Origin: Thermoplasmata archaeon | Lineage (GTDB): Archaea; Thermoplasmatota; Thermoplasmata; Lutacidiplasmatales; UBA184 | Assembly: GCA_030039135.1 (NCBI GenBank) | Contig: JASHQN010000148.1 | Coordinates: 1 to 18,315 of the forward strand | DNA: 18,315 nucleotides | Direction of reading: 5' to 3' | Shown: one piece after another, positions 6,490 through 12,968 of the stretch | Layout of the letters: the number at the start of each line of letters is the position of its first letter | Position numbering within the stretch: position 1 is the stretch's first letter | Program-made: the position numbers and the translations under genes | Notes under the pieces: model-generated | What the model saw: the letters and a program-made list of their open reading frames with translations, nothing else | What the model was told of the DNA's origin: nothing | Database searches by the model: none

Positions 6490-6496
6490 GATATGA
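6490..6496 (-). promoter_or_regulatory. TATA-like box for the 152-aa NUDIX gene
   Basis: CTCATATC on the minus strand is centred 25 bases before ATG 6468. It fits leaderless transcription and fixes the start codon choice. It is the same octamer as before the VIT gene. Confidence 0.55.
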
Positions 6497-6567
6497 GCCG
6501 CACCCAGCCAATGGACACCCCAGCAACCCACTCCGAACCCGTCGCGCGTGGGGAGGCTGAAAGGAAG

Positions 6568-6575
6568 CGTTATTG
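6568..6575 (+). promoter_or_regulatory. TATA-like box for the GHMP sugar kinase
   Basis: CGTTATTG begins 34 bases before ATG 6602 and predicts a transcription start at about 6598. That places candidate starts 6548 and 6590 upstream of the transcript and favours 6602 (or 6608). Confidence 0.45.
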
Positions 6576-6601
6576 AGCCCCCAGCCGTGATGCTAGTCCG
6601 C

Positions 6602-7714
6602 ATGCAGATGCTCCGGAGCAAGGCTCCGTTGAGGATCAGCTTCGCTGGGGGGGGAACGGACGTTTCACCCTACCCGGAAGAGCGGGGCGGTGCCGTCCTC
6701 AACTGCACGATCGACAAGTTCGCCTACGCCACGCTCGAGGCGGAGCTCAAACCGCGCGGTGGCACGACCGTCGAGTCCCTCGACTTCGACCTAAAGGCGA
6801 ACTACGCCCGGCCGTCCGACCTCGTCTACAACGGAGAGCTCGACCTCGTGAAGGCCGCGCTCCGGGTGCTACGGCCCCCGGGGACCAGCGAGGCACCGGA
6901 CGAGTGCCTCCGGCTGTTCCTGCATTCGGACGCTCCGCCCGGGACAGGGCTCGGTGGGTCCTCTGCGATGTGCGTGGCGATCGTCGGGGCGTTCCAGCAC
7001 TACCTGAAGCAGGCCTGGACGTCGTACGAGGTCGCTGAGCTCGCGTACCGGATCGAGCGGAGCGAGCTCGGGATCACCGGCGGCCGGCAGGATCAGTACG
7101 CCGCCTCGTTCGGCGGGTTCAACTTCATCGAGTTCCTCGGCGACCGCACGATCGTGAACCCCCTCAAGATCCGGCCCGAGGTCGCGAACGAGCTCGCGTA
7201 CCGCATGCTCCTCGCCTACACCGGCGGCGGGCACTTTTCGAACGAGCTCCTCGATCGCCAGCAGCGTGGGTACACGGAGAAGCGAAAGGACACGGTCGAG
7301 GCGCTCGACGCGACCAAGCGCCTCGCGATCGAGATGAAGAACGAGCTCTTGCGCGGCAACATCGACGAGATGGGCCAGCTGCTCGACGAGGGCTGGCAGC
7401 TCAAGAAGCGGTTCGCGGAAGGGATCTCCAACCCTCAGGTAGACGCCCTTTACGACAAGGCACGAGCCGCCGGGGCGCTCGGGGGCAAGCTGGTCGGCGC
7501 CGGGGGCGGGGGGTTCATCCTGTTGTTCTGCGACTTCGCACGGCGCGCGCAGGTGGCGCGGGCCGTCCAGGATGCGGGTGGTCGCGTGACCGAGTTCTCG
7601 CTCGAGCCATCAGGACTGCAGACCTGGTCCGTTCGTTCCGGGTCGCCTCCCTCCTCGATCGGAGCAAGGGCTGCGGGCTCCTCGAGCGATCGCGCGAGCT
7701 CGATAAGTGTGTAA
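6602..7714 (+). CDS. GHMP-family sugar kinase, D-glycero-D-manno-heptose 7-phosphate kinase (HddA)-like
   Basis: A 370-aa cytoplasmic kinase that would transfer phosphate from ATP to the anomeric position of a sugar or sugar phosphate. RISFAGGGTDVSPYPEERGG (residues 11-30) is the substrate-binding opening typical of HddA/fucokinase-type members. PPGTGLGGSSA (112-122) is GHMP motif 2, the ATP phosphate loop. GGRQDQYAASFGG (160-172) is characteristic of the heptose/fucose kinase subgroup. KLVGAGGGGF (296-305) is motif 3. The last ~25 residues are a Ser/Gly/Ala-rich tail not expected in the family. The nearby nucleotidyltransferase suggests a kinase-then-nucleotidylation pair. Fucokinase- or galactokinase-like activity is the main alternative. 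Start 6602 is set by the promoter; 6590 and 6608 are possible. Confidence 0.88.
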   Translation: MQMLRSKAPLRISFAGGGTDVSPYPEERGGAVLNCTIDKFAYATLEAELKPRGGTTVESLDFDLKANYARPSDLVYNGELDLVKAALRVLRPPGTSEAPDECLRLFLHSDAPPGTGLGGSSAMCVAIVGAFQHYLKQAWTSYEVAELAYRIERSELGITGGRQDQYAASFGGFNFIEFLGDRTIVNPLKIRPEVANELAYRMLLAYTGGGHFSNELLDRQQRGYTEKRKDTVEALDATKRLAIEMKNELLRGNIDEMGQLLDEGWQLKKRFAEGISNPQVDALYDKARAAGALGGKLVGAGGGGFILLFCDFARRAQVARAVQDAGGRVTEFSLEPSGLQTWSVRSGSPPSSIGARAAGSSSDRASSISV

Positions 7715-7718
7715 TACG
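7711..7718 (+). promoter_or_regulatory. Possible internal TATA-like box before the nucleotidyltransferase
   Basis: GTAATACG overlaps the kinase stop codon (TAA 7712-7714). It would start a transcript near 7740, leaving a leader of about 23 bases before ATG 7763. The nucleotidyltransferase could therefore be transcribed both with the kinase and alone. Confidence 0.35.
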
Positions 7719-7762
7719 TCCGGCGACACTCACGTCACCCATTAGGGGGGTCGCGGGTCAGG

Positions 7763-8701
7763 ATGGCTCGAAGTCGCCGGAGTGCTGGCTCTGCGCGTCG
7801 GCCGCCCGGTTCAGATAAGGGCGCGTCGATCCGGGGGGTGCTGACCCTCGCGGGAGAAGGGACCCGGATGCTCCCGTGGTCGCGGGGGCTGAGGAAGGAG
7901 TTCCTTCCCCTCTTCGACGTCGGCGAGAAAGGCCGGCCTGTCCTGAAGCCCGTCGCGCACCTCGTACTTGAGACGCTCTCCGAGGCCGGAATCTCCGACG
8001 TGACGCTCGTGGTGCAGCCGCGGGATCTCGCCGCGGTCCGGAACTACTTCAGCATCGACCCGAGGTTCCTCGCCCGCCACAGGGGGCATCCGGAGCGTCT
8101 GGAAGAGACGCGCCGGCTCTACGAGCGATTACTGCGCCTTCGAGTCCGGTTCGCGACCCAGCCGCGGCCGATCGGGTTCGGCGACGCGGTGCTCCGCTCG
8201 GAGAGCTCGGTGGCCGGTCATCCGTTCCTGCTCCACGCCTCGGACGCCGTTCTCGACCAACCGCAGCGCGGCCGGATTCCCCGAGCGATGGTCGACCTCC
8301 TTCGATCGGCGGATCTGGATGCCGTGCTCCTGGTCCGCCGGGTCAAGGACCCGCGCCGCTACGGTGTCGTTGAGGGGACCCCGGAAGGTCGATTCCGGTC
8401 CTGGCGTAGTCTACGGGTCACGGGGATCGAGGAGAAACCGGCGAGACCCCGGTCTCACTGGGCGGCGACGGCCCTCTATGCGTTCTCTCCGGCCCTCTAT
8501 CCGGCGCTCCGACGCGCCGCGGGACGGGCGCCACGCGGGACGGAAACCGAGCTCACGTGGGGGATCCAGGAGCTCCTGAGCTCCGGTGGCTCGGTCAAAG
8601 CCTTGGTTTTGGAGCCTCCGACCGCCTGGATGTCCGTGGGCTCGCCCGAAAGTTATCTCCGAGCGCTGCGCGCGAGTCACCTGCGGAAGTCAAGGGGCTA
8701 A
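7763..8701 (+). CDS. Sugar-1-phosphate nucleotidyltransferase (GalU/RmlA-like)
   Basis: A 312-aa enzyme that would join an NTP to a sugar 1-phosphate, giving an NDP-sugar and pyrophosphate. The nucleotide-binding signature LAGEGTRMLPWSRGLRKEFLP (first block residues 29-38, KEFLP 45-49) matches GxGTRxxP...KExLP. QPRPIGFGDAVL (133-144) is the GalU-type base/sugar loop. HASDAV (159-163) carries the metal-binding Asp161. RYGVVE (199-204) and IEEKP (222-226) are also family blocks. The C-terminal block reads WMSVGSPESYL, where RmlA-type enzymes have an Asp before the VGT-like turn; that Asp is Ser291 here. The first ~22 residues are an Arg/Ser/Gly-rich extension. It follows the GHMP kinase by 48 bases and probably uses its product. 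Whether UTP, dTTP, GTP or CTP is used cannot be seen. Confidence 0.85.
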   Translation: MARSRRSAGSARRPPGSDKGASIRGVLTLAGEGTRMLPWSRGLRKEFLPLFDVGEKGRPVLKPVAHLVLETLSEAGISDVTLVVQPRDLAAVRNYFSIDPRFLARHRGHPERLEETRRLYERLLRLRVRFATQPRPIGFGDAVLRSESSVAGHPFLLHASDAVLDQPQRGRIPRAMVDLLRSADLDAVLLVRRVKDPRRYGVVEGTPEGRFRSWRSLRVTGIEEKPARPRSHWAATALYAFSPALYPALRRAAGRAPRGTETELTWGIQELLSSGGSVKALVLEPPTAWMSVGSPESYLRALRASHLRKSRG

Positions 8702-8787
8702 AGCTCGGGCCCGCCGGCACTGGGCGGAGCGGCCGGATCACTTGGACAGGGGTCGCAGACGTAACCTTCGGGCGATGCGTCGAAAGC

Positions 8788-8794
8788 TACATAC
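8788..8794 (+). promoter_or_regulatory. TATA-like box for the 106-aa Cys-rich protein
   Basis: TACATAC begins 31 bases before ATG 8819, matching the spacing at the other leaderless genes. It is the only AT-rich patch in the 117-base gap after the nucleotidyltransferase. Confidence 0.5.
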
Positions 8795-8818
8795 GGGCCG
8801 GCTTCGTCTTCTGGCCAA

Positions 8819-9139
8819 ATGCGCCCCGGTGCGGGTGACGCGGCTTCCGGTGCGACGCTCGCGCGGGCGGTTGCCCCATCGGGCAGAGTCTGCCGCTGCG
8901 GGTGCAAGCTTACCGAAGTCAGTCCGTCGTGGACGTTTTCTCGCGTCCCCCCGTCCGTACGGTCCCTCTTCCGCGACCTGTACTTCTGCGGAGTCCCGTG
9001 CGTGCGAGCCAGCCTGCTCGAGTCCCTCGAGATCGTCGAGAGCTCTGGCTCACCGCGACTCGTCGCCGACTATCGGGAAGTCGCGGAAGGGATCCGGTTG
9101 CTCCTGCTGGCCTCGGCGCATCCGGGCGCCGGCGGATAG
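8819..9139 (+). CDS. Small Cys-rich protein with TRASH-like zinc-binding pattern (106 aa)
   Basis: The central 50 residues hold VCRCGCKLTEV (Cys25, Cys27, Cys29) and, about 28 residues later, LYFCGVPCVRASLLESLE (Cys57, Cys61). A pair of Cys near CG, then 'YFCxxxC' leading into a helix, resembles the treble-clef TRASH/MYM-type metal-binding fold, which in archaea occurs in metal sensors and small accessory proteins. The N-terminal 22 residues look disordered. The C-terminal part (LVADYREVAEGIRLLLLASA) is helical. Overlapping frames in this stretch give low-complexity Arg/Ser translations, so this frame is the plausible coding one; the TATA box supports it. It converges on a NUDIX gene with a 47-base gap. 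A role in metal response or in regulating glycan genes would be speculation. Confidence 0.6.
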   Translation: MRPGAGDAASGATLARAVAPSGRVCRCGCKLTEVSPSWTFSRVPPSVRSLFRDLYFCGVPCVRASLLESLEIVESSGSPRLVADYREVAEGIRLLLLASAHPGAGG

Positions 9140-9186
9140 AGCGACCGGCGGCGGCCCCACCAAAATGCCTGCGGACGGACCTCGGG

Positions 9187-9705
9187 CTACGCTGGGACCG
9201 GGAACGTCGGAGTGTGGTTCGAGGTCCGGATGGCCGCCGAGCGGGCGCTGCCGTTCGGTCCCCGCACTCGATTCCGGGTATAGAACGCCGCGCGCATGGC
9301 GCGCTCGAGATGGGGTACCGTCGGGTAACCCTTGAGGTCGTCCAGGCTCACCCAGGCGTACTCGGTGTGCTCGGTGGGATCGAGCCGGGGCCGCTTCGTG
9401 GTCGGTCCGAGCGCGTGAAAGAACACTCCGACGGTAGGCCGGATCTTTCCCGCCTTCGAGAACGAGCCGAAGACGTCCGCGTGGTACATCCGTCCGACCC
9501 GAACCTCGAAGCCGGTCTCCTCTCGGACCTCGCGACGAGCGGCGGTGCTCAGGCTCTCGCCTTCCTCGACGATCCCCCCGGGAAGGTCCCAGACGCCGGG
9601 ATCGGCGGCGTCGAGGGATCGGTGGAGGAGAAGGAGCTGCTCTCCTCGGAAAATCGCGGTCTTGGCGGCTACCCGTGCCCGTAGACGAGTAGTGTTTCGC
9701 TTCAT
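9187..9705 (-). CDS. NUDIX hydrolase (172 aa)
   Basis: The complete NUDIX box is visible as GIVEEGESLSTAARREVREETGF, preceded by VWDLPGG and by a strand pair AAKTAIFRGEQLLLLHR. The metal-binding REVREE core is intact, so the protein should be active on a nucleoside-diphosphate-linked substrate. After the box come RPTVGVFFHAL and a WVSLDDLKGYP segment, as in many MutT/ADP-ribose-type members. ATG 9705 starts just before the domain. TTG 9738 would add MTNRCPLGRRP and fits a TATA-like GTTTTAC at 9773-9779 with a ~10-base leader, so it remains possible. It lies downstream of the GT-C gene on the same strand with a 100-base gap. Within a glycan locus it may turn over NDP-sugars, but that is inference. 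Confidence 0.85.
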   Translation of the reverse strand: MKRNTTRLRARVAAKTAIFRGEQLLLLHRSLDAADPGVWDLPGGIVEEGESLSTAARREVREETGFEVRVGRMYHADVFGSFSKAGKIRPTVGVFFHALGPTTKRPRLDPTEHTEYAWVSLDDLKGYPTVPHLERAMRAAFYTRNRVRGPNGSARSAAIRTSNHTPTFPVPA

Positions 9706-9772
9706 AGGTCGACGGCCTAACGGGCACCGGTTTGTCAACCTTTCGCTGCTCGCGGGGCCGGTGCGGTGGGGC

Positions 9773-9779
9773 GTAAAAC
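9773..9779 (-). promoter_or_regulatory. Possible TATA-like box for the 172-aa NUDIX gene
   Basis: GTTTTAC on the minus strand lies in the gap after the GT-C stop codon. It predicts transcription from about 9750. That suits the TTG start at 9738 or leaves a ~45-base leader for ATG 9705. Confidence 0.35.
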
Positions 9780-9805
9780 AGCGCCCACCCCGGTCTCTCT
9801 CGCGC

Positions 9806-11896
9806 TCAGACCGGGCAACCCGCCGCGGCCACTCCCGGAACGAACTCGAAGAGCTTCGCGTCGCCGCTCGAATAGAGCAGCGTGAAATCCGGCGAGGACT
9901 CGAGCGGGCCTGGCTGCAGGGGAGGGTACGTCACCGAATTCTGGGCGGTGACGAACACGACCGTGATCCCGAGTTCGAGCAACGCGGCGTGGATCGCGGG
10001 AGAGTAGACACCCTCCGTGAGGTTGTCGACCGCTTCGTTGTAGGAGAGGTTGACGGAGATCGGCGCCATGGGGAACACCAGTGCCGCTGTCGAGTAGAGC
10101 GGGAGGAACATCGCGGCGGAACCGGGAGCGGCGAACACGCGAGCGCAGACGGGAAGGTGACTGCCGGCCCACTCGAGAGCTTCGGCATCTCCGGTCGTTA
10201 CATTCGCGAGTGCGAGGACGTGGTCGTGGAGGTAGCCGGGAACTTCGGCGACCGTCACCCCCGCTCCGATCCCGAACGGAATTGCGAGAACGACAATGGC
10301 GAGAGCAATCGCGCGAGAGGAGCCGCTCGGTCCCGACCCCGTGACCGACCAGCGAGCCTTCGGAACGTGCCTCGGCTGCTCTGGCGGCGGAACATGAGCC
10401 CGAGTCGTGGCGCGCGCGTTCGCGACGCTTTCCACGAGAACCAGCAAAGGCAGGAGCGCGAGGACCTGATAGCAGATGAACAGGAGGAAGGAGGCTTCGT
10501 AGAGCGACGCGAGATAGTCGAAGACTGTCGCCCCTAGGGCGGGCGCGCTCGCGAGGACGAGGAACGCGGCCCATACAAAGGCGACCGAGCTGAGGACGAT
10601 CGCCGGTCCTGCGACCGCCTTCGGAAGCCCCCGCGCGAGTGTGGGATGCGAGGTCAGGTACCGCACGACGCAGACCACTAGTCCGATGGCCAGGAGGATC
10701 GCGATCAGAACGCTTAGTACGGGGAACGGCGAAAGCTTCGGCTTGAGAGGGACGAAGGGGTCGAGCTCTCCGATAAACGTGGCTACGGTGGCGGTGGTGA
10801 GACCGCTCGGACTCGCAAACGGCGGACTGCCGACGGGCTGGAGCACGTGCTGAGGGTAGGAGTACCACAAGACCACCCCGGCTAGGCTGCGGATCACGAA
10901 CAGCACACCGATGGTCACGAGGACGGCGAATCGGGAGATCGCCCGCACGAGCCGGGCTCGGCGCTGGGCTGAGTAAACTACCCAGAATCCAACCGCCGCG
11001 AGCGCGAGCATCTCGCCCGCGGCGACGCTGAGACTGGTGATCGCCCCAAGGAGAAGCCCGAACGCGACCGTGTTCGGCCAGTTTGGCACGCCGGGCTCGA
11101 CGAAGGGCCGTAGCCAGCCGAACGCGAGAAACAACAGGGGTAGGGCGAGGGCGAAGTCGTACGAGCCTCCGACAAAGAGCCGGGGCCAACTCGCAATCAG
11201 CGCGAAGAAGCCAGCGAAGAGGACCCCTACCCGAGTTCCCCCAGCGCTCGTGGCGCCGCCCCATCGGCGGCCCCAGGAATAGGCCGCCGGAAGGGACAGG
11301 GCGAGGAAGAGGGCCGGCAGGAGGAGCGGCGAGCTCACCAGGCTCCAACCGAGCAACATCGAAGGGAGGGTCAGCCATACCGCGGCTCCCTGCGGGTACT
11401 CGACGCCGACGTTCGCGTACGGCAGGAGGGTACCCGTGATGCCATGTTGCTGCAGGATGACCTGCGCGAACAAGGTCTGAAAGCTGCCGTCGTAGGTGTT
11501 CGGAAAGGACAGAGTGCCGGTCCCGAGCACCTCGATGCCGAGGAGAGCCAGAAACCCGAGCACGACCCCGGCTCCTGCCCAAGTGAAGACCCAATCGATC
11601 CCGGCTCGGAGGCTCCGCCCCCGTTCCCGAACCCACAGAAACGCCATGACCGCGAGGCCGACGGCGAGCGCTCCGGCGACCAACGCCGGATAAAACACCG
11701 GGACTGGAAGGGAGGCTAGGATGAAGAACAGCGTCCCACTCGCGAAACCAGCTACGAGGAGGCGCTCCAATGGGTGGAGGGCAGAAATCCGCGGGAACAC
11801 GCGCTCGCCGAGGCGAAGGAGTGCGAGCCCGAGCGGAGCGACCCCCGCGAGGAGTGCGAGAAGGCCGGCGTAGGCCGACCAAACCGGTACGGTCAA
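9806..11896 (-). CDS. GT-C-type multi-spanning membrane glycosyltransferase-like protein with C-terminal extracytoplasmic domain
   Basis: A 696-aa polytopic protein. About a dozen hydrophobic helices run from residue ~8 to ~560, followed by a ~130-residue soluble domain. The first large loop reads FPNTYDGSFQTLFAQVIL with Asp136, then GVEYPQGAAVW (164-174). An acidic residue in the first outer loop and a 'YPxG' segment are typical of GT-C enzymes that use polyprenyl-phosphate sugars outside the membrane. The C-terminal part (DAEALEWAGSHLPVCARVFAAP..., then a LLELGITVVFVTAQ strand) resembles the outer domains of PTPS-related and arabinosyltransferase-like GT-C proteins. It has three N-glycosylation sequons (NVT, NLS, NLT). 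I chose the TTG at 11896 because a TATA-like box is 25-31 bases upstream and the first helix follows at once. GTG 11956 adds 20 polar residues. Donor and acceptor are unknown. Confidence 0.75.
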   Translation of the reverse strand: MTVPVWSAYAGLLALLAGVAPLGLALLRLGERVFPRISALHPLERLLVAGFASGTLFFILASLPVPVFYPALVAGALAVGLAVMAFLWVRERGRSLRAGIDWVFTWAGAGVVLGFLALLGIEVLGTGTLSFPNTYDGSFQTLFAQVILQQHGITGTLLPYANVGVEYPQGAAVWLTLPSMLLGWSLVSSPLLLPALFLALSLPAAYSWGRRWGGATSAGGTRVGVLFAGFFALIASWPRLFVGGSYDFALALPLLFLAFGWLRPFVEPGVPNWPNTVAFGLLLGAITSLSVAAGEMLALAAVGFWVVYSAQRRARLVRAISRFAVLVTIGVLFVIRSLAGVVLWYSYPQHVLQPVGSPPFASPSGLTTATVATFIGELDPFVPLKPKLSPFPVLSVLIAILLAIGLVVCVVRYLTSHPTLARGLPKAVAGPAIVLSSVAFVWAAFLVLASAPALGATVFDYLASLYEASFLLFICYQVLALLPLLVLVESVANARATTRAHVPPPEQPRHVPKARWSVTGSGPSGSSRAIALAIVVLAIPFGIGAGVTVAEVPGYLHDHVLALANVTTGDAEALEWAGSHLPVCARVFAAPGSAAMFLPLYSTAALVFPMAPISVNLSYNEAVDNLTEGVYSPAIHAALLELGITVVFVTAQNSVTYPPLQPGPLESSPDFTLLYSSGDAKLFEFVPGVAAAGCPV

Positions 11897-11920
11897 GCGT
11901 CTGCGCAGGCGATGAGAGCT

Positions 11921-11927
11921 ACATATC
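11921..11927 (-). promoter_or_regulatory. TATA-like box for the GT-C gene, supporting a TTG leaderless start
   Basis: GATATGT on the minus strand is centred 28 bases before TTG 11896. It lies inside the longer GTG-11956 reading frame, which argues that translation starts at 11896 rather than 11956. Confidence 0.5.
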
Positions 11928-12013
11928 CCCTCGACGTAGGGGGGATGCCCTCCCACCGGTCACGGGTCCCTGCGTTGTCGCGCACCCGATTCTCGGAACC
12001 CGGGTGGGTGCCC

Positions 12014-12024
12014 AAATATTAAAC
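12014..12024. promoter_or_regulatory. AT-rich TATA-like element in the divergent GT-C / GT2 intergenic region
   Basis: AAATATTAAAC is one of the strongest AT-rich blocks in the window and could act in either direction. On the plus strand it would give a ~90-base leader before the GT2 gene. On the minus strand it would start a transcript near 11992 that could use GTG 11956. The rest of the 241-base gap (11897-12137) also holds the two nearer TATA-like boxes. Confidence 0.4.
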
Positions 12025-12083
12025 ACTCTGGGCCCGTGCTTACCGCGCGTCGGCGAAAACGGTGGTTTCGACCCGGTACGTGG

Positions 12084-12091
12084 GTATATGT
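12084..12091 (+). promoter_or_regulatory. TATA-like box for the glycosyltransferase operon
   Basis: GTATATGT predicts transcription from about 12113, leaving a leader of about 24 bases before ATG 12138. It is the closest good box to the first gene of the four-glycosyltransferase operon. Confidence 0.5.
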
Positions 12092-12137
12092 ACTCGGTTA
12101 TCGAGGTTAGACCTAGAAACGGGAGCGGTTTCACGTG

Positions 12138-12944
12138 ATGCCCCAGAGCGCCCCGGTTGCCTACCAGCCCCCCAGCCTCGACGCTCGACCTACATGCGCA
12201 GACACGGTCGTGCTCGTCCCCGCGTTTCGTGAGGCCCGAGGCATCGGTCCGGTCATCGAAGAGCTACGAGGCACCGTCGACCCGCTCATCCTGGTGATCA
12301 ACCGGCCGGACGGAGATGGAACGGAAGCGGCCGCCCGTGCCCGTGGGGCGCTCGTGGTGAACCAACCCGGAAAGGGCAAAGGCGACGCCGTCCGCCTCGG
12401 ACTCGAGTACGTCCAGCGCCACTTCGATGGGGCGCGATACATCGGGCTCATTGACGCGGATTGCACGTACCCTCCCGCCGCGATCGAGCCGATGCGGGCG
12501 ATCCTCGAGCAGGAGCCCAAGGTTGGGATGGTCGTGGCGAGCCGGCAGAACCTCGCCAACAATGGGGTGCCGTCGCGTACGTTCGCGCTGGGCAACCGGA
12601 TCCTCGCCACGGTCCACCACGTTCTGAACAAGGTCCCGCTCGAAGACCCGCTGTCGGGCCTTCGTCTGGTTAAGGCCGAGCTGCTCTGGGATTGGCAACC
12701 CCGTTCCCGGGGGTTCGACATCGAGTGCGAGCTCAACGACTACATCCAGAACGTGAAGGGCCGCGCGATCGGGCAGGTGCCCATCCCGTACCGCCCGAGG
12801 ATTGGGGAGAAGAAGCTCCGCGTCCGGCACGGTCTCGCGATCCTAGGCCGGATGCTGAACATGCGGTTGAGGAGCCCGTCGCTCCCCGTCGCGGTGGGTC
12901 CTTCCGTGGATCCGGTTCGCTCGCGGGCCCCGGTCGATCAGTAG
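12138..12944 (+). CDS. GT2 polyprenyl-phosphate glycosyltransferase (dolichol-phosphate mannose synthase-like)
   Basis: A 268-aa GT-A fold enzyme that would load a sugar from an NDP-sugar onto a lipid phosphate at the cytoplasmic face. TVVLVPAFREARGIGPVIEEL (from residue 23) is the nucleotide-binding start. IDADCTYPP (105-113) holds the DxD-type Asp106/Asp108. DPLSGLRLVK (170-179) and SRGFDIECELN (190-200) follow. YRPRIGEKKL (218-227) is the DPM1-family 'YrxRxGxSKL' block. There is no C-terminal membrane helix, as in the short DPM1 form; the last ~25 residues look disordered. GTG 12135 directly abuts ATG 12138 and could equally be the start. It is the first gene of an operon with three further glycosyltransferases, 24 bases ahead of the next. 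It could supply lipid-linked donor for the GT-C proteins. Confidence 0.88.
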   Translation: MPQSAPVAYQPPSLDARPTCADTVVLVPAFREARGIGPVIEELRGTVDPLILVINRPDGDGTEAAARARGALVVNQPGKGKGDAVRLGLEYVQRHFDGARYIGLIDADCTYPPAAIEPMRAILEQEPKVGMVVASRQNLANNGVPSRTFALGNRILATVHHVLNKVPLEDPLSGLRLVKAELLWDWQPRSRGFDIECELNDYIQNVKGRAIGQVPIPYRPRIGEKKLRVRHGLAILGRMLNMRLRSPSLPVAVGPSVDPVRSRAPVDQ

Positions 12945-12968
12945 ATCGTTGTAGGACGTCCCGCTCTT

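Noticed and set aside
8586..9335. 249-aa plus frame and 260-aa plus frame (8902-9684) around the Cys-rich gene
   Set aside because: Low-complexity Arg/Ser/Pro translations crossing a real NUDIX gene on the other strand; the 106-aa frame has the motif content and promoter.
9735..11882. 715-aa minus-strand frame parallel to the GT-C gene
   Set aside because: Arg/Ser/Pro-rich, without membrane helices; the neighbouring frame gives a consistent polytopic protein.
11770..12138. 122-aa plus-strand frame spanning the GT-C 5' end and the intergenic region
   Set aside because: Most of it is antisense to the GT-C coding region and Arg-rich; only its last 16 codons are of interest as a possible upstream mini-frame.
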